From contig NZ_CP033381.1 in assembly GCF_016865255.1 (NCBI RefSeq), positions 1,178,001 to 1,242,000 on the forward strand: a DNA stretch of 64,000 bases. The letters run 5' to 3'. Position 1 is the first letter of the stretch; each line of letters opens with the position of its first letter. Source of the stretch: Methylomonas sp. LW13. Lineage in GTDB: Bacteria > Pseudomonadota > Gammaproteobacteria > Methylococcales > Methylomonadaceae. The translations under genes were made by a program, and so were the position numbers. The notes under the pieces are model-generated. The model searched no databases. It saw only the letters and a program-made list of their open reading frames with translations, and was not told the origin of the DNA. Below, piece by piece: positions 48,497 through 57,985 of this stretch.

Positions 48497-49699
48497 TTAT
48501 TTCACGTAGCGGTAAAAACCTTTTAATAACATGGGCGCAAACAGGGCGGTCATGGCTATGACAATAATCAGCGCCGCGTAAACTTCGTTGACCATAATAC
48601 CTGATGTGCGGCCGAGCTAGGCAAAAATCAGGCCGACTTCGCCGCGTGGAACCATGGCAATACCGATAGCCAGGCGCTCAGTCCAAGGTCCGCGCAGCAC
48701 TAAGGCACCCAGCATTTTACCGAGTATAGCCACAGCCAACAGGCTGGCGGAAAACCACCAAATGAACGGCGAGGCCCAATCGATTTCACGCAGATTCAAC
48801 GAAAGCCCGACCATCACGAAAAATATCGGCACGAATAATTGGATGATAGGCCGCATCTGAGCTTCGATACGCCCGGTAAAATCCGGATCTTCATGCAACG
48901 CCATAGCAAACGGCAGAAAAAAGCGCCGTGAAAGCGCTAGTCCCGCGGCAAACCCGCCCAACAATTCCGGGGCGCCCATTTCGTGGGCTAACCAGGCGAA
49001 AAACAGCACAAGAGAGACAATCAGCGTGGGGATGAGTCCGTCGGTCTGGCTGATTTTGGCAAATTGCCGGATCAGCAAGGAAATAGCTTTAGCAAACAAC
49101 GGCGCCAAAACAAAGAACATGGCGATAAAGCCGATGACTTGCAGGGCATTGGCTGTGTTGATTTGTCCGACCTGCGAAAAATCGTACAGTACGGCCAGCA
49201 GCACGACGCCGAGTATGTCGTCAATCACTGCCGCGCCCAATACCACCTGTGCTTCCCGGCTGTGCTGACGTTTTAAATCGGTAAGCACGCGGACAGTAAT
49301 ACCGATACTGGTGGCGGTCAGGGTGCCGCCGATAAATAGCGATTCCAGCAAGTTACGATCAAACAGCCAATGGCTGAGACTGAAACCGAACACGAATGGC
49401 CACAGAAAGCCGCTGACCGCGACGAACAAAGCCTGCCAACCGCTTTTTGCTAGTTGGCGTATGTCGGTATCCAGCCCGACTTCAAACAACAGCAAAATGA
49501 TGCCGATTTCCGCCAATAATTTGATGACCTGACTAGGTTCCATCCAACCCAGAAAACTGGGGCCAAGAAGAACACCGGCCAACAGTTCGCCTACGACTGG
49601 TGGGCTTTTAAGCCGCGCGAACGATTCGCCAAACAGCCGAGCGGTCAGCAGAATAACCATTAACTGCAAGAAAAACTGATGAACGGCTTGGGCTTCCAT
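48497..49699 (-). pseudogene. CPA2 cation/proton antiporter interrupted by an in-frame amber codon
   Basis: Residues 1-360 (48620-49699) read as a normal KefB-like antiporter: SPPVVGELLAGVLLGPSFLGW, LLAEIGIILLLFEVGLDTD, GAPELLGGFAAGLALSRR and MVPRGEVGLIFA. TAG at 48617-48619 then stops the frame. The same frame continues without a shift (LGRTSGIMVNEVYAALIIVIAMTALFAPMLLKGFYRYVK) to TAA at 48497-48499, which is the expected family C-terminus. A single base change would explain the TAG. Without read-through the protein lacks its final helix. It lies next to opgC and sps on the same strand. Confidence 0.9.
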
Positions 49700-49713
49700 G
49701 AGCTTAAAATCGT

Positions 49714-51105
49714 TTAAAGCTGTTGCCGGCTGTCGATCACTTTATCGGCTTCGGTTTCTGGTGACAGCGTTTCCACTGGTTGTAAAGCCTCCTTATCAGG
49801 CTCCCGTAACTGCACGGCAAGGTCTGGTGTGGCCACAATGCCGGACGGTTGTGAGTGGGTCAACATCGCTGGCAGCGCCGCTATACCGATCAAGCAGGGC
49901 AGTGCTAAAGCTTGGTTAACCCAGCGATACCGGGGCATAAATGGCTCGAAATAGTAGCTGTTATCGCTTTGGGCCAATCTTTCCGGCTGAGAAACTTTCC
50001 AGGGCTTGGTATCCAGCCAGGACATCGTTTGGCCGGCCAGCAACATCAGTCCTAAGCCGCTGAGATTGACCAAGGCCGCAGCGGACCATTCGTCGCGCCC
50101 AAGGTGGTCCAGCCAGATGCCCCCCGCATACGAGAGCACCATGGAACACAGGTAAATCGGTAAAGATTGTTGACCCATAATGACAACGGCGCGCGGCACC
50201 GGACTGTGTAGCCACTGTGATCGCCAATGGCACAAGCGATACATCAGATAAGCCAGCGCGAGTAAATGCAACCAACGCAACACCCCCAAATGACTTTTGT
50301 CCAGCCAGGGCGTCAAGTTAGCGCGAAGCTCGCCCCAGAATTTAATCCGGGTATACGTGGCCTCATGCTCCAAAGGAATTGAAACCAGGACTAGCCCGAG
50401 GCAAACCGCTAACAGCCAGCCGTGTTTTACACTGACCTTGGCCCAGCCGGCGCCGAAGGCGTAACCGGTAAAAAACATCAGTTGCCAGTTATAGGGATTG
50501 AAATACCATTTTCGTCCACTCACTGGGTCGGCACTCAGTTCCCATCCGTAGTAATAACTGGCCCAATAGAGGGTGACCGAACACGCGAAAGCCATACCGA
50601 CATGCAAACGGGATACTAGCCAGAATATAGGCAGCCAAACGATCACTAGTAGATACAGCGGTAGGATGTCGAAATAATTGGGTACATATGCCAAGGTGAA
50701 CAAGTCATACAGCGCTTGTTGGGTGGCGTCGAAAAAATAGGCAATGTTCAGGCGTTGAATATCATCCATTTCCGGCACCCAGCGATTACCAACTACGCAA
50801 ACCAAAGCCAGCAGCACAAAAGAAGCCAGATGTGCGCTGTAAATTTGCACGCATCGGTGCAGGACGCGAACCAGTCCCAGCCAGAGTCCGGCGCGTTCAA
50901 AGCAGCGGCCGTAGGCCCGCGCGGAGGCAAAGCCGGATGAAAACACGAACACTTCTGCTGCGTCGCTGAGGCCAAATCGAGAAGGGGTATACCAAAACCA
51001 GGGGTTATCGGGCATGTGATTGATAAAAATCACTATTAGCGCCAAACCTCTAAAAAAATCCAACGGCAAATTTCTATTTTGCGGTGACGGGTCCGGCAAT
51101 GCCAT
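49714..51105 (-). CDS. opgC: OpgC-family membrane acyltransferase
   Basis: A 463-residue membrane protein with about 10 helices. LPLDFFRGLALIVIFINHMPDNPWFWYTPSRFGLSDAAEVFVFSSGFASA is the OpgC signature; LPLYLLVIVWLP and NPYNWQLMFFTGYAFG support it. OpgC adds succinyl groups to osmoregulated periplasmic glucans, which accumulate at low osmolarity. Start 51105 is favoured by AGGA ~9 nt upstream over 51129. The end is a proline- and glutamate-rich tail, likely cytoplasmic. The partner genes opgG/H are not in the window. Confidence 0.92.
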   Translation of the reverse strand: MALPDPSPQNRNLPLDFFRGLALIVIFINHMPDNPWFWYTPSRFGLSDAAEVFVFSSGFASARAYGRCFERAGLWLGLVRVLHRCVQIYSAHLASFVLLALVCVVGNRWVPEMDDIQRLNIAYFFDATQQALYDLFTLAYVPNYFDILPLYLLVIVWLPIFWLVSRLHVGMAFACSVTLYWASYYYGWELSADPVSGRKWYFNPYNWQLMFFTGYAFGAGWAKVSVKHGWLLAVCLGLVLVSIPLEHEATYTRIKFWGELRANLTPWLDKSHLGVLRWLHLLALAYLMYRLCHWRSQWLHSPVPRAVVIMGQQSLPIYLCSMVLSYAGGIWLDHLGRDEWSAAALVNLSGLGLMLLAGQTMSWLDTKPWKVSQPERLAQSDNSYYFEPFMPRYRWVNQALALPCLIGIAALPAMLTHSQPSGIVATPDLAVQLREPDKEALQPVETLSPETEADKVIDSRQQL

Positions 51106-51370
51106 ATAGGTCCTTTTATCCAATAACATCGGTTGTGTGAATGACGCATTTCAGCTAAATCTTCCTGATTATAAGAATATTTCAAGTATGCCGTCATTCC
51201 AGAGAATGCTGGATTCCCAAACCGGGAAGTCAATCCAGACTATTGGGATGTGCCTGTCACTGGATTTTTTGAGGCTTTCGGATCTGGACAACCCTTGGCG
51301 AGGTGATAATTTTGTCATTTCAATGACAATACCCGCTTGGTCAGTTCGCAGATCGATAAATGCGCAGTTA

Positions 51371-52381
51371 TCACACCCTGGACGTGGCTTCGCATTCGGC
51401 CCATTTGGTTTGAATCGCTAAGATCTCGGGTAGAACGGCAATAAAGACCTCGATCATCGCTGGTTGAAAATGGCTGTCGCTTTCCGCTTGAATGGTGGCT
51501 ATTGCTTGCTCGTTAGGCCAAGCTTCTTTGTATGGACGTTTCATCGTCAGCGCGTCGAACACATCGACTAAGGCTGCGATACGCGCCGATTCGGGAATTA
51601 ACTCGCCAGCCAGTCCATCTGGATAACCACTGCCATCCCAATGCTCATGATGGTGTAAGGCAATCTCCGCTGCCATCTTAAAGACCGGTGCATCGCTTTT
51701 GCTAAGGATGTCGTAGCCGATTCTGGGGTGGGTTTTCATGATGATCCATTCACTAGCATCCAATGCGCCGGATTTCTTCAGAATCGCATCCGGGATGCCT
51801 ATTTTGCCGGTGTCGTGCATCGGGGCCGCCAATTCGATGAGCCGGCATTGTTCTTCTCCCCAGCCTAGGGCACGTGCCAAGGCGCCCGCATAATCCGCCA
51901 TGCGCCAGATATGCACCCCGGTATCGTTGTCATTGTAATGGCCGGCTTCACCGAGCATGTAGATGGCGTCGCGATGACTTTTTTCCAGATGGATCGCGCG
52001 TACCAAGGACAGGTGGGTTTGTACGCGCGCCCTTACTGTCGGTGATGAAACCGGTTTAACGATGTAGTCCACCGCGCCGGCCTCAAAACCAGTGACTTCA
52101 TCATCGGCATCCGCCAAACTCGTGATAAAGATCACCGGAATGCTTTCGGTAAGCGGATCAGCTTTTAACTTCCGACACACCGTATAACCGTCCATATCCG
52201 GCAGTTGAATATCCAATAAAATCAGAGACGGTCGAAATTTACGTGTAGCCGCCAGCGCCTCATGGCCATTGCGAGCAAACACCAACTTATATTTGCCTGC
52301 TAAGATTTGCTCCAGCACTCGCAGATTCTGCGGCTCGTCGTCAATAATTAAGATAGGACCGTTAGGCATGGCAATGCTCAC
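51371..52381 (-). CDS. Response regulator with HD-GYP c-di-GMP phosphodiesterase domain
   Basis: A 336-residue RpfG-like protein. The receiver domain (about 8-125) has ILIIDDEPQN, phospho-acceptor in LILLDIQLPDMDGY and a late lysine in YIVKPVS. The HD-GYP domain carries HDTGKIGIPD and HHEHWDGSGYPDGL, the metal and GYP motifs needed to hydrolyse cyclic di-GMP. Its start overlaps the stop of the hybrid kinase by 4 bp, so this is the likely output of that kinase. Confidence 0.94.
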   Translation of the reverse strand: MSIAMPNGPILIIDDEPQNLRVLEQILAGKYKLVFARNGHEALAATRKFRPSLILLDIQLPDMDGYTVCRKLKADPLTESIPVIFITSLADADDEVTGFEAGAVDYIVKPVSSPTVRARVQTHLSLVRAIHLEKSHRDAIYMLGEAGHYNDNDTGVHIWRMADYAGALARALGWGEEQCRLIELAAPMHDTGKIGIPDAILKKSGALDASEWIIMKTHPRIGYDILSKSDAPVFKMAAEIALHHHEHWDGSGYPDGLAGELIPESARIAALVDVFDALTMKRPYKEAWPNEQAIATIQAESDSHFQPAMIEVFIAVLPEILAIQTKWAECEATSRV

Positions 52382-55300
52382 AGAGTAATAGAATGTTCAG
52401 CTGCAAGTGTCCTGACTTCAGCTTCCGCAGTTCGAAAATCGTAGTTCTCGATGGCTCGGTTTAACGGTTCAAGGCTAGTAGGTCCGACCGTCTTATCAAG
52501 TTCAAGCAACAGCGGCCTAAATTCCACCATGTCATCGTTTGCCAATATAGCTAGCATCTGCGCCAGGAGTGCTGTCAGTTGTTGCCGGTCTATCGTTTTT
52601 GCTTGGGTGTTGTCTACAACGTGTTTGTCGGGGGCATATTCAGCAATCGAATCCAGTGCTTTGTCTAAAGCAGACTTTAAAATTCGCAAGGGTCCAGTCA
52701 TTTCCGCGCCCCTAACTAGCTGCTGTTCGACTTCTGCCGCTTGTTTGCCAAGTTCTAGTAGGGCCAGGGTGGTCGCAACACCCTTCAGCTTATGAAGAAA
52801 CGCCCGTGCTTCAGCGGTGTCCGCGAATTTGATAGTGTGTATGCTGTCGGCGTAATCCCGGGCAAACTTACGTAAATATTGTTGGTAAGTACTTACATCC
52901 GGGAAAAGTTTTAGGCCGCGTTCGACGTCCAAACTCGGTAGCTCGAGATCTGAAGTATTGGGCTGTATGGCAAGATGGGGTTTATACATCGGCGCAATTT
53001 GACGAGTTCCGCCGGTCAACTTGATAATCAAGGCAATGGCGGCGTCCACATCAAACGGTTTGGCGATAAAGCTGGTCATGCCGGCGGCTTGCGCCAACTC
53101 TTGTTGTTCCATAAACGCGCCGGCGGTCAGCGCCACTATGGGGAGATCGGCTAAGGCCGGCATACGGCGGATGTGCTGGGTAGCTTCGTAGCCGTTCATA
53201 ATCGGCATCTGCACATCCATCAGCACAATATCTATGGTGTTGTAATGCGTCTCCAGCCATTCAAGGGCCTGGCGACCGTGATGGGCCAATTCGACATGCG
53301 CGCCTTCACCTTCCAGAATACGTTGAGCCACCTCGCGATTGATGTCGCTGTCATCCACCACCAAGATGCGTAAGCCGGCAAGGCGCTGCTGGGCATGTTT
53401 AGGTCTAAGCGGCTCGCCGCCTTGGCGCACCCGTAATGCGCGTGCCACCGTGTTATACAGTGCCGAAGCGGTGACCGGCTTGGTCAGTAAGGCGTCTACG
53501 TGGCGCATGTCGCTGTGAGTCTGCAGGGCGTTACTAGCGTGAGCGGTGACCATAATGATAATTGGGTCGTGATGGTCCTTGAGTTCGTTGCGGATTTTAT
53601 TGGCGACGGTGAAGCCGTCCATGCCCGGGGTTTTGTAGTCCAATAGCAGAACTTGATTGGGCTCTCGCCCCAGCAAGCGGCTTTGGATATGTTGAAGGGC
53701 GGCCGAGCCCGAACCGACCGCTGTTGAGTTCCAGCCCAGTCCGGCCACAATTTCCGCCAACACTTCGCGGGCAATCGGGTTGCCATGTGCGACCAATACC
53801 GGGAGATTCGCCATGTCCGGTGCGGCCAGCCAAGCGTCTCGGCCGCGTTCAAATTGCAAGTTAAACCAAAACTCGCTGCCGCTGCCCGGGATGCTGGTGA
53901 CCTGCAATTCGCCGCCCATTGCCGCGATCAAACGACGGCAGATACTCAAGCCCAAGCCGGTGCCGCCAAATCGACGGCTCGTCGAACTGTCGGCTTGGGA
54001 AAAAGGCGAAAAAATGTCCTGCTGTATATCCGCCGGAATGCCGATACCGGTGTCGCGCACCGCAAATCTCAAGGTTATCTGCTGGTCGTCTTCGGCAACT
54101 ACTGCGATAGCTAGTTCTACGTGGCCTTGCTCGGTGAATTTAATCGCATTGCTGGTCAGGTTAATCAACACCTGTTCCAACCGCAGTGCGTCACCGTAAA
54201 GTTGCTTGATTTTGCTGGGGGGCTGGGCGATGATCAGCTCCAGTTCTTTTTCGCCGGCGTTGGTGGACATAATGGTCGACAAATTATCCAGAACATCCCC
54301 CAGGCGAAACGGTGCGTGTTCGATTTCCAGCTTGTCCGATTCAATTTTGGAAAAGTCCAGAATATCGTTGATGATGCCCAACAGCGAACGTCCGGCCATG
54401 CGAATCTTGCTGACCAAATGGTTAGCATCGCCCGGCAATTCGCTTTTTTCCAGCAGATATGCCAAGCCCAGTATGGCGTTCATCGGGGTGCGAATCTCGT
54501 GGCTCATGTTGGCCAGGAATGCACTTTTGGCGCGGGTGGCGGCCTCGGCTGCGCCGCGAGCGGTTTCCAGCGATTGTTCGGCTAAGCGGTGCGGGGTGAT
54601 GTCCGTGTAAGTCAGTAAGGTCCAGCCATTACTGATGGGTTGGCCGCAAATCTCCAGATAAATGCCATTGGCTTGCTGGCGTTCAAAACACACGGTTTCG
54701 CGCGCTGCCATCATATCGATGAAGCCGTTTAGGACGTCATCAAAAGTTCGATTCGGATAGTCGCCCCGGTCAAAATTGAAGCGAATGGCATCGGCAAAAT
54801 ACAGAGGTTCTTTTTTGCACAGATCGGAGGGATAACTTAAAAGTTTGCCAAACAAGCTGTTACGGAAAACGGCTTTATACGACTCGTCGTAGACCACCAC
54901 ACCGAAGGGCAGTACTTCTAATACTTCGTTGAGAAACTTGTTCAGGTCCTGGAGCTTTTGTTCGCGGGCTTTACGTTCGCGGTCATCCACCAAGGTGCTG
55001 GTCGAGTACTGGGCCTCGCCTTGAGCATTCCGGATCAAATCGCCGTTAACCAGAAATGGCCTGATACTGCCGTCCTTGCAAAAAAAATCGAACTCCAGAT
55101 CACGCACGTGACCGGTACGCATAAACTCCGGAAAGTGACTTGCGAATAGTTTGCGGCTGTCGGGTGTCATGAACTCGGTAATTGGGTGGCCCAAATACTC
55201 ATCGCTGGTATAGCCCAAAAGATCCAGCTCGGTTTGATTGACCCGTAAAATCGTTCCCTCGGGCGACAACGAGTGGTAACCGCAGGGCGCTTGGTTGTAT

Positions 55301-56115
55301 AGATCGAAAAATTCTTTGGTCCTTGCTTCGACTTTATCTTCGAGTTCTTGCGTGAGTTGCTGTAGTACGTGTTCCGATTGTTTGCGGTCAGTGATGTCGA
55401 TCACCACGCCGCGATAAAGCAGGAGTTCTCCGTGCTCGTCCAACAGCGGCTGGCCGCGCGACAGCAAATAGTGGGTGTGGCCGTCCAGCTTGGAATGCAC
55501 TCGCCACTCTGACAGGACGTCGGCTTTTTGTTTGAGTGCTTGGTCCATTGCTTCGTGTGTTGTCGCTCTGTCTTCTTCGGCGATGGTGCTTAGCCAGTTG
55601 TCGTAGGAGGCCTGGCAACTATTTTTTTTAAGACCGTAGAGCCGCCATAAGCTCTCGCTCCAAAACACTTCGCCGCTGGGGACGTGCCATTCCCAGATGC
55701 CAGCGTCGGCGACACTGAGCGCTTGGTCCAGCCGCTGTGAATAGCTATTGACTTCAAAACTTGACAAACGTTTGACTGCTAGCAGAGAGCGATGCAGTTG
55801 CTCGAAGACAATGCTGAACAGTATGCCCATCGAGAAAAATATACACATCGAATAGATGCTGCGAGTTTCTGCAATGTAAAAGGTAAAGCTTGGCGGGATA
55901 AACAGAAAATCGGCTAATGCCACCGCTATCAGCGTAGCCAGCAAGCCGCCGACCAGACCACCCACTGCAGCGCTTAAAAATACAGAAGGGTACAGAAAAA
56001 TCCAGATGGTCGGTTTTAGGATGTCCCACAGATGATATTGGAAGACTGCACCGCAAATCGGAATGACCATCGACAGCAGAATTCTGAGTGTGCGATGTTG
56101 GACGAACGGCGGCAT
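52378..56115 (-). CDS. Hybrid sensor histidine kinase with multi-step phosphorelay
   Basis: A 1245-residue protein. Four N-terminal helices (about 10-115) resemble the DUF4118/KdpD-type membrane module. Three PAS domains follow (about 130-250, 265-385, 390-510), then the HisKA domain with phospho-acceptor H539 (MSHEIRTPMNAILG) and HATPase (FGGTGLGLSICRRL). Two receiver domains (LLLDYKTPGMDGF; ILVVDDSDINREV...VLMDVQMPIMNGY) and an Hpt domain (FLHKLKGVATTLAL) complete the relay. AGGAG lies 9 nt before the ATG. The HD-GYP regulator overlaps its end, so a signal is probably turned into lower c-di-GMP. The layout mirrors the kinase at 9421, but the input domain differs. Confidence 0.93.
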   Translation of the reverse strand: MPPFVQHRTLRILLSMVIPICGAVFQYHLWDILKPTIWIFLYPSVFLSAAVGGLVGGLLATLIAVALADFLFIPPSFTFYIAETRSIYSMCIFFSMGILFSIVFEQLHRSLLAVKRLSSFEVNSYSQRLDQALSVADAGIWEWHVPSGEVFWSESLWRLYGLKKNSCQASYDNWLSTIAEEDRATTHEAMDQALKQKADVLSEWRVHSKLDGHTHYLLSRGQPLLDEHGELLLYRGVVIDITDRKQSEHVLQQLTQELEDKVEARTKEFFDLYNQAPCGYHSLSPEGTILRVNQTELDLLGYTSDEYLGHPITEFMTPDSRKLFASHFPEFMRTGHVRDLEFDFFCKDGSIRPFLVNGDLIRNAQGEAQYSTSTLVDDRERKAREQKLQDLNKFLNEVLEVLPFGVVVYDESYKAVFRNSLFGKLLSYPSDLCKKEPLYFADAIRFNFDRGDYPNRTFDDVLNGFIDMMAARETVCFERQQANGIYLEICGQPISNGWTLLTYTDITPHRLAEQSLETARGAAEAATRAKSAFLANMSHEIRTPMNAILGLAYLLEKSELPGDANHLVSKIRMAGRSLLGIINDILDFSKIESDKLEIEHAPFRLGDVLDNLSTIMSTNAGEKELELIIAQPPSKIKQLYGDALRLEQVLINLTSNAIKFTEQGHVELAIAVVAEDDQQITLRFAVRDTGIGIPADIQQDIFSPFSQADSSTSRRFGGTGLGLSICRRLIAAMGGELQVTSIPGSGSEFWFNLQFERGRDAWLAAPDMANLPVLVAHGNPIAREVLAEIVAGLGWNSTAVGSGSAALQHIQSRLLGREPNQVLLLDYKTPGMDGFTVANKIRNELKDHHDPIIIMVTAHASNALQTHSDMRHVDALLTKPVTASALYNTVARALRVRQGGEPLRPKHAQQRLAGLRILVVDDSDINREVAQRILEGEGAHVELAHHGRQALEWLETHYNTIDIVLMDVQMPIMNGYEATQHIRRMPALADLPIVALTAGAFMEQQELAQAAGMTSFIAKPFDVDAAIALIIKLTGGTRQIAPMYKPHLAIQPNTSDLELPSLDVERGLKLFPDVSTYQQYLRKFARDYADSIHTIKFADTAEARAFLHKLKGVATTLALLELGKQAAEVEQQLVRGAEMTGPLRILKSALDKALDSIAEYAPDKHVVDNTQAKTIDRQQLTALLAQMLAILANDDMVEFRPLLLELDKTVGPTSLEPLNRAIENYDFRTAEAEVRTLAAEHSITL

Positions 56116-56505
56116 GGGATAGCTCCTGATGCTAATGCAAAAGGGGCATCAGCGGTTTGGCTACGTTTATTGTTATTCCCATTTTAACCAGGCGATTCTA
56201 ATAATTTCTACACGCAGGATATGGAAAGGGCGGGTGTCCTTTTGGTCGGTCGCAGCTTATGCAGCCGGACTAAATTTTAGTGCATCACTGGAATTTTTGC
56301 GCCGGCGCTTAAATACCATTTGTCCTGAGCCCGCCGAGCAAGGTTGCCTTAATTTACGGGGCAGGCCAATAGTGTCAACGGGAGGCTTGGTAGCCAGTCG
56401 TGCTAATAAAATTAGACAAGGTTGAATTGCAAGGTAAATTCCTTAGCTTGAGTCAGCTTGTCCGCCTGAGAGCTGATAATTAAGCAAAAAATAGGGGGAG
56501 GAATT
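56116..56505. other. Intergenic region upstream of hybrid kinase and small membrane gene
   Basis: 390 bp with no supported gene; a reading at 56129-56425 has no family features or ribosome site. It should hold the divergent promoters for the kinase operon and the small membrane protein gene. Confidence 0.5.
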
Positions 56506-56649
56506 ATGGGTCCGTATTACAGAGGCACGTCGCAAAGCACCGGTGCATTTTTTGACATGTTTTATCAGCATCCTATCTTGATGTTGGTTTTAGTGGTAGC
56601 CACGATTGGCGCAGGTTTTTTACTGATGCGCGGAAAAAAGTCTGAATAA
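56506..56649 (+). CDS. Small single-pass membrane protein (47 aa)
   Basis: MGPYYRGTSQSTGAFFDMFY then a hydrophobic helix (PILMLVLVVATIGAGFLLM) and a basic end RGKKSE. The ribosome site GGGGGAGGAATT directly before ATG 56506 is among the best in the window and strongly supports translation. The arrangement suggests an inner-membrane microprotein with a cytoplasmic C-terminus. No family recognised; it stands alone between two divergent or opposing genes. Confidence 0.7.
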   Translation: MGPYYRGTSQSTGAFFDMFYQHPILMLVLVVATIGAGFLLMRGKKSE

Positions 56650-56679
56650 AACCGCTGCTTTTGGCAATTTACACGAAGA

Positions 56680-57897
56680 TTACTGGAGCTGATCAAGCTC
56701 CAGCCTGCGTAGTTTAGGCGCGTATTTTGCCGTAACCGCCACCACCAACAGCGTCATAGCACCGCCAAACACTACTGACGGCACCAAGCCCAGCAGTCGC
56801 GCGGCAACCCCGGATTCAAACGCGCCAAGCTCGTTAGACGAGCCGATGAATATGCCGTTAATCGCCGCTACTCTGCCGCGCATCGCGTCTGGTGTGGCCA
56901 ATTGCATGATGGTAGTGCGCATCACCACCGATACCCCGTCGCAAATTCCAGACAACAGTAAAGCCAGGCCTGCGACCCAAAAATTCGTCGATAGTGCGAA
57001 GCCGATCATGCACAAGCCAAAGCCGGCCACGGCTATCAATAACCAGCGCCCGGCGTGCTTGTTGAGGGGATGCCGGGCCAGAAACAAGCCGGTCATCACG
57101 GCGCCAACGGCCGGTGCGGCGCGTAAAATCCCCAGGCCTTCCGGGCCGTAATGAAATATGTCGTGGATAAACGCCGGCAGCATGGCGACCGCGCCGCCAA
57201 ACAACACTGCAAACATGTCTAGCGACTGCGCGCCGAGGATGATCTGGTTATTGAATACAAAGCGCAGGCCTTCGGCGATGCTGGTAAAAATCGGCGCGCT
57301 TTCCGCTGCCGGCGGTTCCTTGATGCGTAAGGACAGCAAAGCCAGTGCGGCCAGTACGCATAAACCACCGGAAATGCCATAAGCCACGGTTTTGCCGGCC
57401 CAGCCGACCAGAATCCCACCCAGTGCCGGGCCGGCGACTAAAGCAAACTGAAACACCGAGCTTCCTAGGCCGGCAGCGCGCGCATACTGTTCGCGTTGCA
57501 AAACCAGGGCGAACAGTGCGCTGTAAGATGGGCCGATAAAAGCCCGCGCCACGCCGGTGACGGCTATGGAGCCGTACATCAATACCAGCGGATTGTCGGG
57601 AATCCATTGCGCCGCGATGGCGGTCAAGGTCAGGGCGTTGAGGCATAACAGCAAACACGCTGAAATCGCGAACCAGCGCCTTGAATAATGATCGACGGCA
57701 TAACCGGCGAACAGCGCGCTGCAAAAATACGGGATCACTTCGGCCAGGCCTATCAGGCCCAAGGCCAGCGGGTCGTGCGTCAGTTCGTAGATATGCCAAC
57801 CCACCACAATCGCCACGATTTGATAGGCCAGCACGATCAGTACGCGAAACGTCAACAGTTTTAGAAAAGCGGGGTTTGAAGTGCCTAAAAAATGCAT
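56680..57897 (-). CDS. MFS exporter (EntS/MFS_3-like)
   Basis: A 405-residue, 12-helix permease of the EntS/DHA3 type: FRVLIVLAYQIVAIVVGWHIYELTHDPLALGLIGLAEVIPYF, SAVDHYSRR-like VDHYSRRW and MQLATPDAMRGRVAAINGIFIGSSNELGAFESG are characteristic. Members export siderophores, drugs or metabolites. No siderophore synthesis genes are near. It points against the small membrane gene. Confidence 0.87.
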   Translation of the reverse strand: MHFLGTSNPAFLKLLTFRVLIVLAYQIVAIVVGWHIYELTHDPLALGLIGLAEVIPYFCSALFAGYAVDHYSRRWFAISACLLLCLNALTLTAIAAQWIPDNPLVLMYGSIAVTGVARAFIGPSYSALFALVLQREQYARAAGLGSSVFQFALVAGPALGGILVGWAGKTVAYGISGGLCVLAALALLSLRIKEPPAAESAPIFTSIAEGLRFVFNNQIILGAQSLDMFAVLFGGAVAMLPAFIHDIFHYGPEGLGILRAAPAVGAVMTGLFLARHPLNKHAGRWLLIAVAGFGLCMIGFALSTNFWVAGLALLLSGICDGVSVVMRTTIMQLATPDAMRGRVAAINGIFIGSSNELGAFESGVAARLLGLVPSVVFGGAMTLLVVAVTAKYAPKLRRLELDQLQ

Positions 57898-57985
57898 GAA
57901 TATCCAATGTTTAAATACAGCCGGCTACAGCTGCATGGGCGAATTTATTATGTGACTGATTGACTTGGTTAAGCCAGTCAAAGTC

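Noticed and set aside
48617..48619. TAG as a pyrrolysine codon
   Set aside because: No context for pyrrolysine use exists in this lineage or window; a nonsense change is simpler.
56129..56425. 98-codon reading upstream of the small membrane gene
   Set aside because: No ribosome site, no family features and composition unlike coding DNA here.
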